Shown here piece by piece: positions 1 through 8,833 of a DNA stretch of 64,000 nucleotides. This stretch comes from Deltaproteobacteria bacterium. Its GTDB lineage: Bacteria; Desulfobacterota; GWC2-55-46; JADFVP01. Where the stretch lies: NCBI GenBank assembly GCA_029262515.1, contig JAJCZH010000002.1, positions 81,023 to 145,022 of the forward strand. The letters run 5' to 3'. The notes under the pieces are model-generated. The model was not told where the DNA came from, searched no databases, and was given only the letters and a program-made list of their open reading frames with translations. The position numbers and the translations under genes were made by a program. Numbering within the stretch: position 1 is the stretch's first letter; each line of letters begins with the position of its first letter.

Positions 1-1
1 G

Positions 2-835
2 ATTTTGGGTGAGAATTATGTGCAGGAGACGCAGGAGAAGGTCAAGAAGCTCAAAAGAAAAGGAATTCAGTGGCATTTTATTGGTCACTTGCAGACAAAT
101 AAGGCCAAGATAGCGGCAGAGCTTTATGATGTTATACATACGGTAGACAGGCATTCGCTTGCCGTTGAGCTCAATAAAAGAGTCCGTAACCTGGATAAAC
201 CTACCTTAGATGTTCTTATTCAAGTAAATATAGCCGGAGAGAAGACAAAATCCGGGGTAGACCCTGAAGGTGCGGTTGAACTTGCGCGCGCGATTTCAAA
301 GCTTGAGTTTCTGCGCCTGCGCGGGCTGATGGCCATTCCTCCGCAGTTCGAAAACCCACAGATGTCTAGGCCGTACTTTATAACCCTTAGAAGGCTTGCC
401 GAACGGATCAATAAGGAGCGTTTGCCGCGTGTGGCTTTAAAGGACCTTTCCATGGGTATGTCTAATGACTTTGAAGTGGCTATAGAGGAGGGCGCAACTA
501 TGGTCAGAGTCGGTACCGCAATCTTCGGTCCCAGAAGCGGCGCTGTTGAAGTTGAAGAGGTACCCAAGAAAGCAACGACAAAAGTAACTGCGGCAAAGAA
601 GGCGGTTTCGGTAAAGAAGGTAGCGAAAAAACCGGTAGTTGCCAAAAAGGCGGCAGTAAAGAAAAAAACCGCCGCACCTGCCAAGAAAGCTGCCAAGAAG
701 GTTACGAAAAAAGTAACTACGGTCAAGAAAGCAAGTACGGCGAAAAAGGTTGCTGCGCCCAAGAAAGTTGCGCCTGCAAAGAAGAGGGCGGTTGCGAAGA
801 AGAACAAAGTATTGGTAAAGAAGAAGTCAAAGTGA
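2..835 (+). CDS. yggS: YggS/PROSC-family PLP-binding protein with Lys-rich tail (5' partial)
   Basis: Pyridoxal-phosphate homeostasis protein, a cytosolic single-domain TIM-barrel protein that holds PLP and affects amino/keto acid balance. The reading frame is open to the window edge and enters at the family motif GENYVQE, so the TTG at base 5 is not the start; the N-terminal strand with the PLP lysine lies outside. Family motifs seen are WHFIGHLQTNK, the VNIAGEKTKSG segment, LSMGMSNDFEVAIEEGA and VRVGTAIFGPR. After the normal end of the domain about 95 extra residues follow, almost all Lys, Ala, Val, Thr and Pro in KKVA/PAKK-like units, resembling bacterial histone H1-like tails. proC and yggT follow on the same strand, a common arrangement. 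The core is certain; the role of the tail is unknown. Confidence 0.93.
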   Translation: MLGENYVQETQEKVKKLKRKGIQWHFIGHLQTNKAKIAAELYDVIHTVDRHSLAVELNKRVRNLDKPTLDVLIQVNIAGEKTKSGVDPEGAVELARAISKLEFLRLRGLMAIPPQFENPQMSRPYFITLRRLAERINKERLPRVALKDLSMGMSNDFEVAIEEGATMVRVGTAIFGPRSGAVEVEEVPKKATTKVTAAKKAVSVKKVAKKPVVAKKAAVKKKTAAPAKKAAKKVTKKVTTVKKASTAKKVAAPKKVAPAKKRAVAKKNKVLVKKKSK

Positions 836-973
836 CCGGCTAAGGGGTAACGGCCAGCCGGCCTGCCGTTCGTAGAAAACAAAGAGTGCGGCGCAGGAAA
901 AAACTGTACCGGACTTTTTCTTTTTTGTGCTCAAGCCTTTGAGTTCATCTGTCGTAAATATAAGGGTACTCTA

Positions 974-1837
974 TTGACATCTATACTGAAGGAAAAGAGA
1001 GTCGGTTTTATAGGCAGTGGAAATCTTGCCGAGGCATTGATAAAGGGTATGTTGGCCTCCGGTACCGTAAGCGCCGCGCGCCTTTTTGCAAGCGACAGGG
1101 TTGCAAAGAGGCTTCTCTATATTGCGGAGAAGTATGAGGTCAGGGTCTTAAATAAAAACTTCGAGCTTGCCAGGCAAGCCGATATAATAATCCTTAGCGT
1201 AAAGCCGGGCGACGTTGAAAACGCGCTTAAAGAGATTGCTCCGGAGTTCGCTCAGGAGCATGGGGCCGGCAGTAGCGATAAGCTGCTTATTTCCACTGCG
1301 GCAGGCGTGACAACCGAGACCATAATAGAGCATCTTAGTGGAGCGGGTCTCGAAAACCATGTTTCCGTTATCAGGGTAATGCCTAATACTCCGGTTATGG
1401 TATCCGAGGGGGCAACGGCTATCGCCCCTGCCCCTGGTGTTCAAAAGCACCATATAGAGGCTGCCTCAGAGCTTTTCGGTTCTGTCGGCTTAACGGTGCT
1501 GCTAGAGGACGAAGGGTTGATGAATACGGTAACCGGACTTAGCGGTTCGGGCCCCGCGTACGTATTTTTAATACTCGAAGCGATGGTCGAGGCGGGGGTT
1601 GAGGGCGGGCTGAGTGAAGAGTGCGCCTCTACTCTCGCTATACAGACCGTGCTTGGCGCTTCAAGGCTTGCACTTGAGAGTGAAAAAGGGTTAAATGAGT
1701 TGAGAGAGATGGTCACATCTCCCGGAGGCACCACAATAGAAGGTTTGAAGAAACTCGAAGAGGCCGATATAGTCGGTACGATAAAGTCCGCTGTGGCTGC
1801 CGCAACAAAAAGGTCTGTAGAACTTTCCGGCAGCTAG
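974..1837 (+). CDS. proC: Pyrroline-5-carboxylate reductase
   Basis: Reduces pyrroline-5-carboxylate to proline with NAD(P)H, the last step of proline synthesis, in the cytosol. The N-terminal Rossmann fold shows VGFIGSGNLAEALIKG at residues about 10-25; the C-terminal dimerisation domain shows GLSGSGPAYVFLILEAM and TSPGGTTIEGL. Its 287 residues compare with about 270 for the family. The start is a TTG with AAGGG about eight bases upstream; no better ATG lies before the Rossmann motif. It lies between yggS and yggT, a linkage seen in many Gram-negative genomes. Confidence 0.95.
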   Translation: MTSILKEKRVGFIGSGNLAEALIKGMLASGTVSAARLFASDRVAKRLLYIAEKYEVRVLNKNFELARQADIIILSVKPGDVENALKEIAPEFAQEHGAGSSDKLLISTAAGVTTETIIEHLSGAGLENHVSVIRVMPNTPVMVSEGATAIAPAPGVQKHHIEAASELFGSVGLTVLLEDEGLMNTVTGLSGSGPAYVFLILEAMVEAGVEGGLSEECASTLAIQTVLGASRLALESEKGLNELREMVTSPGGTTIEGLKKLEEADIVGTIKSAVAAATKRSVELSGS

Positions 1838-1869
1838 TCGGTTTCGGTGTAGTATAAAGAGGAGTCCGG

Positions 1870-2163
1870 ATGTTTGTCTTTGGAAATTTTCTATTTGGCT
1901 TTGCTAAGGTTTTAGGGATAGCACTCCATCTCTATATGTGGCTGATCATAATTCGCGCTTTGCTCTCGTGGGTCAACCCCGACCCATACAACCCTATAGT
2001 CCGTTTTCTCTATCAGGTAACAGAGCCCGTACTGTACAGGGCGCGCAGGATAATACCGGCATTAGGCGGAATAGATATTTCGCCCATAGTCGTAATTCTG
2101 GTGATCATATTTTTGCAGTCCTTTGTCGTTGATACTCTAAAGCAGATTGCGGCAACACTTTAA
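1870..2163 (+). CDS. yggT: YggT family membrane protein
   Basis: Small inner-membrane protein of 97 residues with two hydrophobic helices (about 8-30 and 68-92) and the family signature LSWVNPDPYNPIVRFLYQVT between them. Only one YggT repeat is present; the E. coli protein has two. The family is linked to the cell-division cluster and has been connected with osmotic and potassium physiology, but its biochemistry is not settled. GAGG precedes the ATG. It sits 32 bases after proC and 35 before the DivIVA-like gene, so co-transcription is likely. Confidence 0.9.
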   Translation: MFVFGNFLFGFAKVLGIALHLYMWLIIIRALLSWVNPDPYNPIVRFLYQVTEPVLYRARRIIPALGGIDISPIVVILVIIFLQSFVVDTLKQIAATL

Positions 2164-2198
2164 GCCAGTGCGGCAACACAAATAGTTGGAGGAGGCGT

Positions 2199-2699
2199 AT
2201 GAAGATAACCGCTCTTGAGGTTAAGAGTCATTCGTTAAAGAAACGGCTCTTCGGTTACGATGTCAGGGAGGTGGAGACGTTTAAGGAGCTGGTCAGCGAG
2301 AATATCGAAGAGGCGACCAGGGAAATTACCTATTTGATTGAGAAGAAGAGGGAGTTGGAAGAGTCGCTCGCAGTCCACATCGGTAATGAACATACCCTGA
2401 AAGAGGCGATCACCTCAACACAGAAGGTGGCGACCGATATAAAGGGGGGTGCGCGTAAAGAGGCTGAGTTGATAATAGCCGATGCTCAGCTTAAGGCCGA
2501 TGAGATCGTAGCTCGGGCACAGTCGCACGCCACCGGCCTGCAAGAAGAGATACTGAGGCTAAAGGGGCAGCGCATAGAGCTTGAGACCTCAATAAAGGCG
2601 GTGCTCGAGTATCACTCAACCAAGCTCTTGTTCGAAGAGGAAGAGTCTGCCAAGGCGGATGAAGAGTCGGAGAAGCTCAAGTACCTCGTACCTTCTTAA
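2199..2699 (+). CDS. DivIVA domain-containing protein
   Basis: Cytoplasmic coiled-coil protein of the DivIVA family, which binds curved membrane and positions division or polar proteins. The N-terminal segment MKITALEVKSHSLKKRLFGY followed by DVREVETFKELV matches the DivIVA signature (typically ITPxDIxxKxF, GYDxxEVDxFL). Residues about 30-150 are Glu/Lys/Ala-rich heptads predicted to form a coiled coil. GGAGGAGG lies just before the ATG. Proteins of this type commonly follow yggT in delta-type genomes. Whether it works in division as in Gram-positives is inference. Confidence 0.85.
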   Translation: MKITALEVKSHSLKKRLFGYDVREVETFKELVSENIEEATREITYLIEKKRELEESLAVHIGNEHTLKEAITSTQKVATDIKGGARKEAELIIADAQLKADEIVARAQSHATGLQEEILRLKGQRIELETSIKAVLEYHSTKLLFEEEESAKADEESEKLKYLVPS

Positions 2700-2732
2700 A
2701 GCGAAGCATTTATTCCATTTGAGCCATTACTG

Positions 2733-3092
2733 TTGGGAGCCAAGTCCTTATTTGTGATTCGTGCGCATTCTCAGGAGAAGCCCGGTTTTTGCGAACCAAT
2801 AGGCCCGGAAGAGGGCGCTGGTGTGGTTCTGAGTGTAAGGGTTCAACCTCGCTCATCGAGGAATGAGGTGGTCGGTGAGTATAACGGGGCGATAAAGATC
2901 AAGGTAAAGTCCCCGCCGGTGGAAGGTGCGGCAAACGACGCCCTTATAGCCTATCTCTCTAAACTCCTAAAAAGGCCTAAATCTTCTATAACGATATTCT
3001 CTGGCCACAGGTCTAAAGAGAAGCGGTTGAGAATAGATGGTATAAGCGTGCAAGAGGTTGAGCGGGCGCTGTTTAAGCAGGCGCCGGTCTGA
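2733..3092 (+). CDS. yggU: DUF167 / YggU family protein
   Basis: Small soluble protein of the DUF167 (UPF0235, YggU) family, function undetermined. The diagnostic stretches are VRVQPRSSRNEVVG, IKIKVKSPPVEGAANDALI and SGHRSKEKRLRI, covering residues about 32-110. The listed frame starts at a TTG, giving a roughly 30-residue leader before the first conserved strand; a GTG at about residue 8 is an alternative, and the start is not well resolved. It ends the yggS-proC-yggT-divIVA cluster just before a strong bidirectional terminator. Confidence 0.88.
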   Translation: MGAKSLFVIRAHSQEKPGFCEPIGPEEGAGVVLSVRVQPRSSRNEVVGEYNGAIKIKVKSPPVEGAANDALIAYLSKLLKRPKSSITIFSGHRSKEKRLRIDGISVQEVERALFKQAPV

Positions 3093-3105
3093 GAAGGAAA
3101 TTTAT

Positions 3106-3150
3106 AAATAGAAAAGGGCCGAAGCAGTCTGCTTCGGCCCTTTTCTATTT
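3106..3150. terminator. Bidirectional intrinsic terminator
   Basis: Near-perfect hairpin: AAAAGGGCCGAAGCAG, loop TC, then its complement, with A-rich and T-rich flanks so that it works on either strand. It lies between convergent yggU and rpoD and should end both transcripts. Confidence 0.95.
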
Positions 3151-3201
3151 CATTGCTGCAACTCTCTGCTCTACAACCTAGCCTATTTTGCCGGGGGCTT
3201 A

Positions 3202-4707
3202 TCAGCCGTCGGCAAAGCCCTTGAGGAGCTTGGCTCTTGTAGGGTGGCGCAGACGACGGATCGCCTTGGCCTCTATCTGTCTGACCCGCTCTCTGGTTAC
3301 GCCGAGTACGCGACCGACCTCTTCGAGCGTGTAGTCCTGCCGTTCTCCGATGCCGAAGCGCATTCTTAAAACCTTTTCCTCACGAGGCGTCAGGCTGTCT
3401 AGCACCATAGTTGTCTGGTCTGAGAGATCCTTCTCGACTGCCGCATCCGCCGGAGAGGGGGACTTCTCATCTTCGATAAAGTCACCAAGCGAGGACTCTT
3501 CATCGTCGCCTATCGGGGTCTCAAGGCTCAGCGTCTGTTTCATGAGCCTTAAAATACGCCTGACCTTTGCAATTGGAATGTCCATCCTGCTCGCTATCTC
3601 GTCAGGGTGCGGCTCTCTGCCGAGCTCTTTCAATAGCTGGCGGGAAGTCTGCAGAAGCCTGTTGATAGTCTCTATCATGTGGACCGGTATCCTGATTGTA
3701 CGGCCATGATCCGCTATGGAGCGGGTAATTGCCTGACGGATCCACCATGTTGCGTAGGTAGAGAACTTGTACCCCTTTTTGTAGTCGAACTTGTCGACTG
3801 CCTTCATAAGTCCGATATTGCCTTCCTGTATGAGGTCCGAGAACTTAAGGCCGAGGTTGATATACCGCTTGGCTATGGAGACGACCAGGCGGAGGTTCGC
3901 CTCTATAAGGCGTTGTTTGGCCTCGCGCATATTGTAGTCGTTTACTTTTGCCTCTTTTGCAAGTAACTTGAGGTCGCCCCGCTTCATGTCAAGCGCACTC
4001 ATAACTCTATCTACGCGAAGTTTTGCTCTTTGTGCTTTCTTTGGGCCGCGTTTTTTCTCTTCGCGCTCTAACAGGCGTTCGAGCCGTACCATGCGAGTCA
4101 CGATTCTTCGTATAAGCTTCTGTGAGATATTGGCATCTTTTAACGCGCGGTACGCGCCTTCGGCTTTGCGTCTTTTCAGTTTTTCAAACTGCGTCACTTT
4201 AGAGTTTATATATGCCTCGTCGTAGACACCGGTCTCATCGGCCTCTTCGATCAAGTCTTTGAGTCCGGCCTTATCGGTCTTTATTCTGTCGGTAATGCGC
4301 AGCACCTCGCGCATAGCGAACTGGCTCGACAGGGTAAGTCTTCTCAACTCGGCCCTGCCCTCTTCGATCCTTTTGGCGTATACGACCTCTTCTTCCCTTT
4401 TTAAAAGCGGAACCGCACCCATTTCGCGCATATATATACGCACCGGGTCTTCCACCCTTTCCGTCTCTACAGAGGCCTGTTTGGTAACAGCAACGGTGTT
4501 CGGCTCTGCATTGTCGGCTGAATCTACAACTTCTATATCGAGACCCTTGAGTGTTTCAAGCAGGCCGTCCATCTCTTCAACCGAGAAGCTGCCCTGAGGC
4601 AGCGCATCGTTAATCTCGTCGTATGTGAGAAAGCCCTTCTCTTTACCGTTCTCTATGAGACCGCCAAGGTTTTCCTTGTTTGCGTCTTTGCCATTTTTTT
4701 TGGCCAT
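3202..4707 (-). CDS. rpoD: RNA polymerase primary sigma factor RpoD
   Basis: Housekeeping sigma-70, which directs RNA polymerase to -35/-10 promoters. The 501 residues contain a region 1.1 at the N-terminus, region 1.2 ([17 protein letters not shown]), a moderate non-conserved insert, region 2 ([20 protein letters not shown], then the [13 protein letters not shown] -10-binding helix), region 3 and region 4 with the helix-turn-helix ending [18 protein letters not shown]. Typical dnaG-rpoD linkage is not seen: the upstream neighbour is hemE on the opposite strand. A near-consensus sigma-70 promoter lies upstream, suggesting autoregulation by the housekeeping holoenzyme. Confidence 0.97.
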   Translation of the reverse strand: MAKKNGKDANKENLGGLIENGKEKGFLTYDEINDALPQGSFSVEEMDGLLETLKGLDIEVVDSADNAEPNTVAVTKQASVETERVEDPVRIYMREMGAVPLLKREEEVVYAKRIEEGRAELRRLTLSSQFAMREVLRITDRIKTDKAGLKDLIEEADETGVYDEAYINSKVTQFEKLKRRKAEGAYRALKDANISQKLIRRIVTRMVRLERLLEREEKKRGPKKAQRAKLRVDRVMSALDMKRGDLKLLAKEAKVNDYNMREAKQRLIEANLRLVVSIAKRYINLGLKFSDLIQEGNIGLMKAVDKFDYKKGYKFSTYATWWIRQAITRSIADHGRTIRIPVHMIETINRLLQTSRQLLKELGREPHPDEIASRMDIPIAKVRRILRLMKQTLSLETPIGDDEESSLGDFIEDEKSPSPADAAVEKDLSDQTTMVLDSLTPREEKVLRMRFGIGERQDYTLEEVGRVLGVTRERVRQIEAKAIRRLRHPTRAKLLKGFADG

Positions 4708-4766
4708 TAAGTTCCCCTTTACGCCGATTTTTATTAAAGTAATGTGCTAATGGTTGAAATCATTCT

Positions 4767-4796
4767 ATTATACTATAATTAGGTGGTATTTGTCAA
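4767..4796 (-). promoter_or_regulatory. Sigma-70 promoter for rpoD
   Basis: On the minus strand TTGACA and TATAAT, both perfect consensus, are separated by 18 bases, about 60 bases before the rpoD start codon. This is the clearest housekeeping promoter in the window. It supports a canonical sigma-70 specificity for this organism. Confidence 0.85.
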
Positions 4797-4952
4797 GACC
4801 GGCAGGCTTAATAAGAAAAAAACTTGTAATACTCTTCGGTTACTTATAGAATATAATATTAATTTTGCCTAAGGATTAATTGTTTATTAAAGTTTGCTAA
4901 GAAAAAAGCCAATAATATAAGTCTTAGTCAAGTTTTAATCTTTTTGTAGTAG

Positions 4953-4958
4953 TATAAT
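4953..4958 (+). promoter_or_regulatory. Possible -10 element for hemE
   Basis: A perfect TATAAT about 50 bases before the hemE ATG, without a convincing -35 at the right distance. The 301-base divergent rpoD-hemE gap is AT-rich and otherwise shows only the rpoD promoter; I see no RNA gene in it. Confidence 0.45.
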
Positions 4959-5008
4959 ACAAAGCGGATCCAGCATATTTTATATATTGAATAGGAGAGA
5001 ATTAAATT

Positions 5009-6052
5009 ATGTCGAATGTTACCCTGAAGAACGATACCTTTTTGAAAGCGTGCAGGCGCGAGGCTACACCCCATACTCCTGTTTGGCTTATGCGTCAGGC
5101 GGGCCGGTATATGAAGGAGTACATGAAGATAAAGGAGAAGCACTCCTTTCTGAAAATGTGCAGAACCCCGGAGCTGGCCTGCGAAGTTACCATGCAGCCG
5201 ATCAATGCCTTCGACCTCGATGCCGCGATCATCTTTGCCGACATACTGTTGCCGCTTAAGGGTATGGGCATAGAGCTTGAGTTTGCCAAGAATATGGGTC
5301 CCGTTATATCGAACCCGGTGAGGACCAACGCTGATATAGACGCGGTCAAAGTTATAGATCCGTATGAAGATGTGCCGTACCTGCTCGATGCGATCAAATT
5401 GACGCTGGCCGAGTTAAACGGCAAGGTGCCGTTGATCGGTTTTTCCGGAGCGCCCTTTACCCTTGCTAGTTATATAATCGAAGGAGGCGGGTCGAAGAAT
5501 TATCTTCACGCCAAAGGGCTTATGTATTCGGATCCCGGCGCATGGCATGCGTTGATGGAGAAGATTACCGAGGTAGTAATCGTCTACCTTAACGCTCAGG
5601 TGGCCTCCGGCGTTCAGTGCCTCCAGCTCTTCGATTCCTGGGCAGGCTGTCTCGGGCCCGATGACTACAAGACCTTTGCCCTGCCGTATACCAAGCGGGT
5701 AATAGAGTCTGTTGACAAGAGCGTGCCTTTCATCAATTTCAGCACCAATACCGGCACCTATCTCGACCTTGTTGTGGAGGCCGGTGGTGACGTAGTAGGG
5801 GTGGACTGGAAACTAAGGCTCGACGAAGCATGGAAGACGATTGGTTACGACAAGGCTATACAGGGTAACCTCGATCCGGTTATCCTCTTCGGTCCGGTCA
5901 GCGAGATAAGAAAACGCGTTAAAGAGATTATCGACAGGGCGGAAGGAAGATCGGGCCATATCTTCAACCTCGGCCACGGTATAATCCTCGGCACGCCTGT
6001 TGATAATGTCAGGGCCACGGTCGATGCCGTGCATGAGTTCAGCAAAGGCTGA
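5009..6052 (+). CDS. hemE: Uroporphyrinogen decarboxylase
   Basis: Removes four acetate carboxyls from uroporphyrinogen III to give coproporphyrinogen III in cytosolic haem synthesis. The 347-residue TIM barrel begins with the family segment PVWLMRQAGRYMKEY (both conserved arginines present), followed by DAAIIFADILLPL with the catalytic Asp, GFSGAPFTLASYIIEGG, LFDSWAGCL and, near the end, FNLGHGIILGTPVDNV. The start ATG has GGAGAG upstream. hemH and hemG follow on the same strand, so three late steps of haem synthesis are co-located. Confidence 0.97.
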   Translation: MSNVTLKNDTFLKACRREATPHTPVWLMRQAGRYMKEYMKIKEKHSFLKMCRTPELACEVTMQPINAFDLDAAIIFADILLPLKGMGIELEFAKNMGPVISNPVRTNADIDAVKVIDPYEDVPYLLDAIKLTLAELNGKVPLIGFSGAPFTLASYIIEGGGSKNYLHAKGLMYSDPGAWHALMEKITEVVIVYLNAQVASGVQCLQLFDSWAGCLGPDDYKTFALPYTKRVIESVDKSVPFINFSTNTGTYLDLVVEAGGDVVGVDWKLRLDEAWKTIGYDKAIQGNLDPVILFGPVSEIRKRVKEIIDRAEGRSGHIFNLGHGIILGTPVDNVRATVDAVHEFSKG

Positions 6053-6157
6053 TTACCTGCGGCAATTGGCGGCGTTTTAATATGGCTGGTGGTGCATTGC
6101 GGGTTGTTTCTGTCCTGCGCATCAAGAGTCCCTTTTATAATTCTGTAAGGAGAGTAA

Positions 6158-7081
6158 ATGGCTGGCAAGAAGCACGGTGTTGTGATTTTGGCATTCGGCG
6201 CCATAGATTCGCTTGAAGATATGGAGCCGTACTTGAATAATATACTCGGCGGCAAACCGTTGCCTCCGGGCCTCGTTGAGCGCACGAAGAAGAAGTACGA
6301 ACTGATCGGCGGTTCACCGCTTCTTAAGATTACCGAGGCACAGGCCGCAGCAGTTGAGAGTACGCTTCGTGAAATGGGCGATGACTCGAAGGTCTACGTC
6401 GGTATGCGTTTCTGGAATCCGTACATCAAGGACATTGTCGCCGAGATGATAGCCGACGGCGTCGAGGTTGCCTCCGTGGTCATCATGTCCCCGTTTAACT
6501 CTCCCGCTGCAACCGGCGGGTATGAAGAGGACTTTCGTGTTGCCATAAAAGAGCTCGGCGGCAACATCAAGACCGATTTTATCAAGAACTGGCATATAAA
6601 CCCGTGGTTCACGGATATAATAGTTCGCAGGCTTAAAGAAAACTTGGACGAGTTCGAGTCGCCTACAAAAGATGCGTTGGTAATTTTTGCCAACCACTCA
6701 TTGCCGCTTGAGGCCCTTGAGGGCGATGTCTATGAGTTCCAGATCGACCAGGCCATTACCGCAATAACCGGTAGGATAGAGATTGATTTCAGAAAAGGTT
6801 ATCAGAGCAAGGGCCGGAGCCTTCTCGGCTGGATAGGCCCGACGGTTGAAGAGGTAATCGATGAGGCCCAAAAACTGGGCAAGAAGTGTGTGGTCGTAGT
6901 GCCGCTCGGTTTTGCCGCAGACCATGTCGAGACTCTTTACGACATAGATATACTCTTTAAAAAGAAGGCCGAAGAGCTCGGTCTCGTTTATAAGCGGACC
7001 GAGTCCCTCAATACCGCGCCACAGTTCATTGAGATGCTCGCGAAAATTTTAAAGATAAACAACGAGCGCCTCGCCTCCTGA
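6158..7081 (+). CDS. hemH: Ferrochelatase
   Basis: Inserts ferrous iron into the porphyrin, the metal-insertion step of haem synthesis. The 307 residues carry the two active-site markers of the family: ANHSLP around residue 175, whose His abstracts pyrrole protons, and GFAADHVETLYDID around residue 250 with the partner Glu. The N-terminal GVVILAFGAIDSLEDMEPYL is the usual first strand and loop. Its size matches soluble Gram-positive-type enzymes and there is no C-terminal membrane anchor. AAGGAGAG precedes the ATG. It lies between hemE and hemG. Confidence 0.95.
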   Translation: MAGKKHGVVILAFGAIDSLEDMEPYLNNILGGKPLPPGLVERTKKKYELIGGSPLLKITEAQAAAVESTLREMGDDSKVYVGMRFWNPYIKDIVAEMIADGVEVASVVIMSPFNSPAATGGYEEDFRVAIKELGGNIKTDFIKNWHINPWFTDIIVRRLKENLDEFESPTKDALVIFANHSLPLEALEGDVYEFQIDQAITAITGRIEIDFRKGYQSKGRSLLGWIGPTVEEVIDEAQKLGKKCVVVVPLGFAADHVETLYDIDILFKKKAEELGLVYKRTESLNTAPQFIEMLAKILKINNERLAS

Positions 7082-7217
7082 TCACTCCGCGCGGTAGCGA
7101 ATATTAGGTTCATCAAGCAAACTTGGTTATTCACTCTACTGGTGGATCACCATTGTTCTTTTTTGACTGCCTATCGCAAGGTGCGGGGTTTTGTAATTAA
7201 CGGGAGTTGGAAGACAG

Positions 7218-8693
7218 ATGAAAAGGGTAGTTATTATAGGGGGCGGTATCTCCGGCCTCGCAACGGCCTACAGCCTGAGAGAGCATCAGGAGCTCGCTTC
7301 CGGTAAGGGCGGGCACGGGGGCGAAGATTTTGAGATACTCTTAATCGAGAGCAAGCCGCGTGTCGGCGGCAATATCAGTACAGAGCATGTCGATGGTTTT
7401 ATTTTAGAGGGAGGCCCCGACTGCTTCATCTCTGAAAAGCCGTGGGCGCTGGCGCTTTGTAGAAGAATAGGTCTTACCGATGAACTGCTTGTCACGAATG
7501 ATAAGCTCCGCAAGACCTTCGTCCTCTCAAGAGGCAAGCTGCACGTTCTGCCCGAGGGCGTTATTCTGATGGTTCCCACCAAAATGCTTCCGCTTGCAAC
7601 CAGTACGCTTATTTCTTTTGCCGGTAAGGTCCGTATGGCTATGGAGTACTTCATACCTAAAAGGCGAGCTACCGGTGATGAGACTCTGGGTAGTTTCGTC
7701 AGACGCCGTCTGGGAGCCGAGGCGCTCGATAAGATTGCAGAGCCGCTGGTTGCCGGAATCCATGCAGGAGACCCCGAGACCATGAGCGTAAGAGCAAGCT
7801 TTCCGAAGTTTGTGGAAATGGAGTCCGAGTACGGCAGCCTCATAAAGGGAATGATAAAGCGTATGGCGAGCATGAAGAAGAGCAAGGCTTCGAAAGCCGG
7901 AGGCGCAAAAGGCCCTGGTAAGGTCACGATGTTTATGACGCTTAAAGGCGGCATGTCCACCCTGATAGACAAGATATCGGAGTCCGTTCTGTCAAAGCCG
8001 AATACGCGTATATGGTGCTCTGCCGACGTGACGTCTCTGACCCGTACCGGTGATAAGTACCGTATAGGCGTAAGCGACAACAGCTCTATAGAGGCCGATG
8101 CCGTGGTAATTGCCGCGCCGGCGCATGCAGCGAGCAGGCTTACCTCTGAGATTGATTCCGTACTATCGGAAAAGCTCAAGATGATTCCGTATGTCTCCAC
8201 GGCTACAATTTCCATAGCCTACAGGAAAGAGGATATAGAGCACCCGATGAACGGTTTCGGTTTTGTGGTGCCGCGGAGCGAGAAACGAAAGATAATGGCC
8301 TCTACGTGGTCGAGCATAAAGTTCTCCGGGCGCGCTCCGGACGGTTCGGTTCTGATACGTTGTTTTGTAGGCGGGTCGAAGAATATGGAGCTTGTCGACC
8401 TAAGCGATAAAGAGATGATAGAGCTCGTTCGCTCTGAGTTGGCTGATATAATGGGAATAAGAGCAGAGCCGGTCATAGCGCGAGTTTTCAGGTTTAAAAA
8501 CGCCATGCCCCAGTACACGGTCGGCCATGAGGAGCGTATAGAATGGATAGATGAAAGAGTAACGGGCACACCCGGATTTTACCTTACGGGCAGCGCCTAC
8601 CACGGCATAGGCATTGCCGACAGTATCCGCTACGGCGAGATTACCGCAAAAAAGATCCTGCACCAATTTCAGGGTCAAGAGGCGCATAGCTGA
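7218..8693 (+). CDS. hemG: Oxygen-dependent-type protoporphyrinogen/coproporphyrinogen oxidase
   Basis: FAD-dependent oxidase of the HemY/PPOX family that aromatises the porphyrinogen. The FAD dinucleotide-binding motif VVIIGGGISGLATAYSL is at residues 4-20, and a C-terminal FAD segment GFYLTGSAYHGIGIADSIRYGE is near residue 455. The protein is 491 residues, slightly long, with a Lys/Ser/Gly-rich insertion (about residues 215-237) between the halves. Whether it acts before or after iron insertion (protoporphyrin or coproporphyrin route) cannot be decided from the sequence. GGGAGTTGGAAG precedes the ATG. It is the third gene of the haem cluster. Confidence 0.93.
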   Translation: MKRVVIIGGGISGLATAYSLREHQELASGKGGHGGEDFEILLIESKPRVGGNISTEHVDGFILEGGPDCFISEKPWALALCRRIGLTDELLVTNDKLRKTFVLSRGKLHVLPEGVILMVPTKMLPLATSTLISFAGKVRMAMEYFIPKRRATGDETLGSFVRRRLGAEALDKIAEPLVAGIHAGDPETMSVRASFPKFVEMESEYGSLIKGMIKRMASMKKSKASKAGGAKGPGKVTMFMTLKGGMSTLIDKISESVLSKPNTRIWCSADVTSLTRTGDKYRIGVSDNSSIEADAVVIAAPAHAASRLTSEIDSVLSEKLKMIPYVSTATISIAYRKEDIEHPMNGFGFVVPRSEKRKIMASTWSSIKFSGRAPDGSVLIRCFVGGSKNMELVDLSDKEMIELVRSELADIMGIRAEPVIARVFRFKNAMPQYTVGHEERIEWIDERVTGTPGFYLTGSAYHGIGIADSIRYGEITAKKILHQFQGQEAHS

Positions 8694-8833
8694 TTCACTC
8701 TCTTGCGCCCTCTCTTTCTAGAACAGACCCCCCCAATACTTATAACCTGCCTAATACCGACGAATGTGGTTGTGAGCTTGGCAGGGCCGTTTTAAAACCG
8801 GTTCGATTCCTGCCCTAAGAAGATCCTTCAAGG

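Noticed and set aside
220-882. 220-codon minus ORF opposite yggS
   Set aside because: Shadow of the Lys-rich tail; Phe/Ala/Thr-rich and without family features.
7286-8215. 309-codon minus ORF opposite hemG
   Set aside because: Antisense shadow; composition follows the codons of hemG.
8778-8817. tRNA-like GGTTCGATTCC between hemG and the cytochrome gene
   Set aside because: The arms do not pair as a T arm; the region instead forms GGCAGG/CCTGCC. No acceptor, D or anticodon arms are present.
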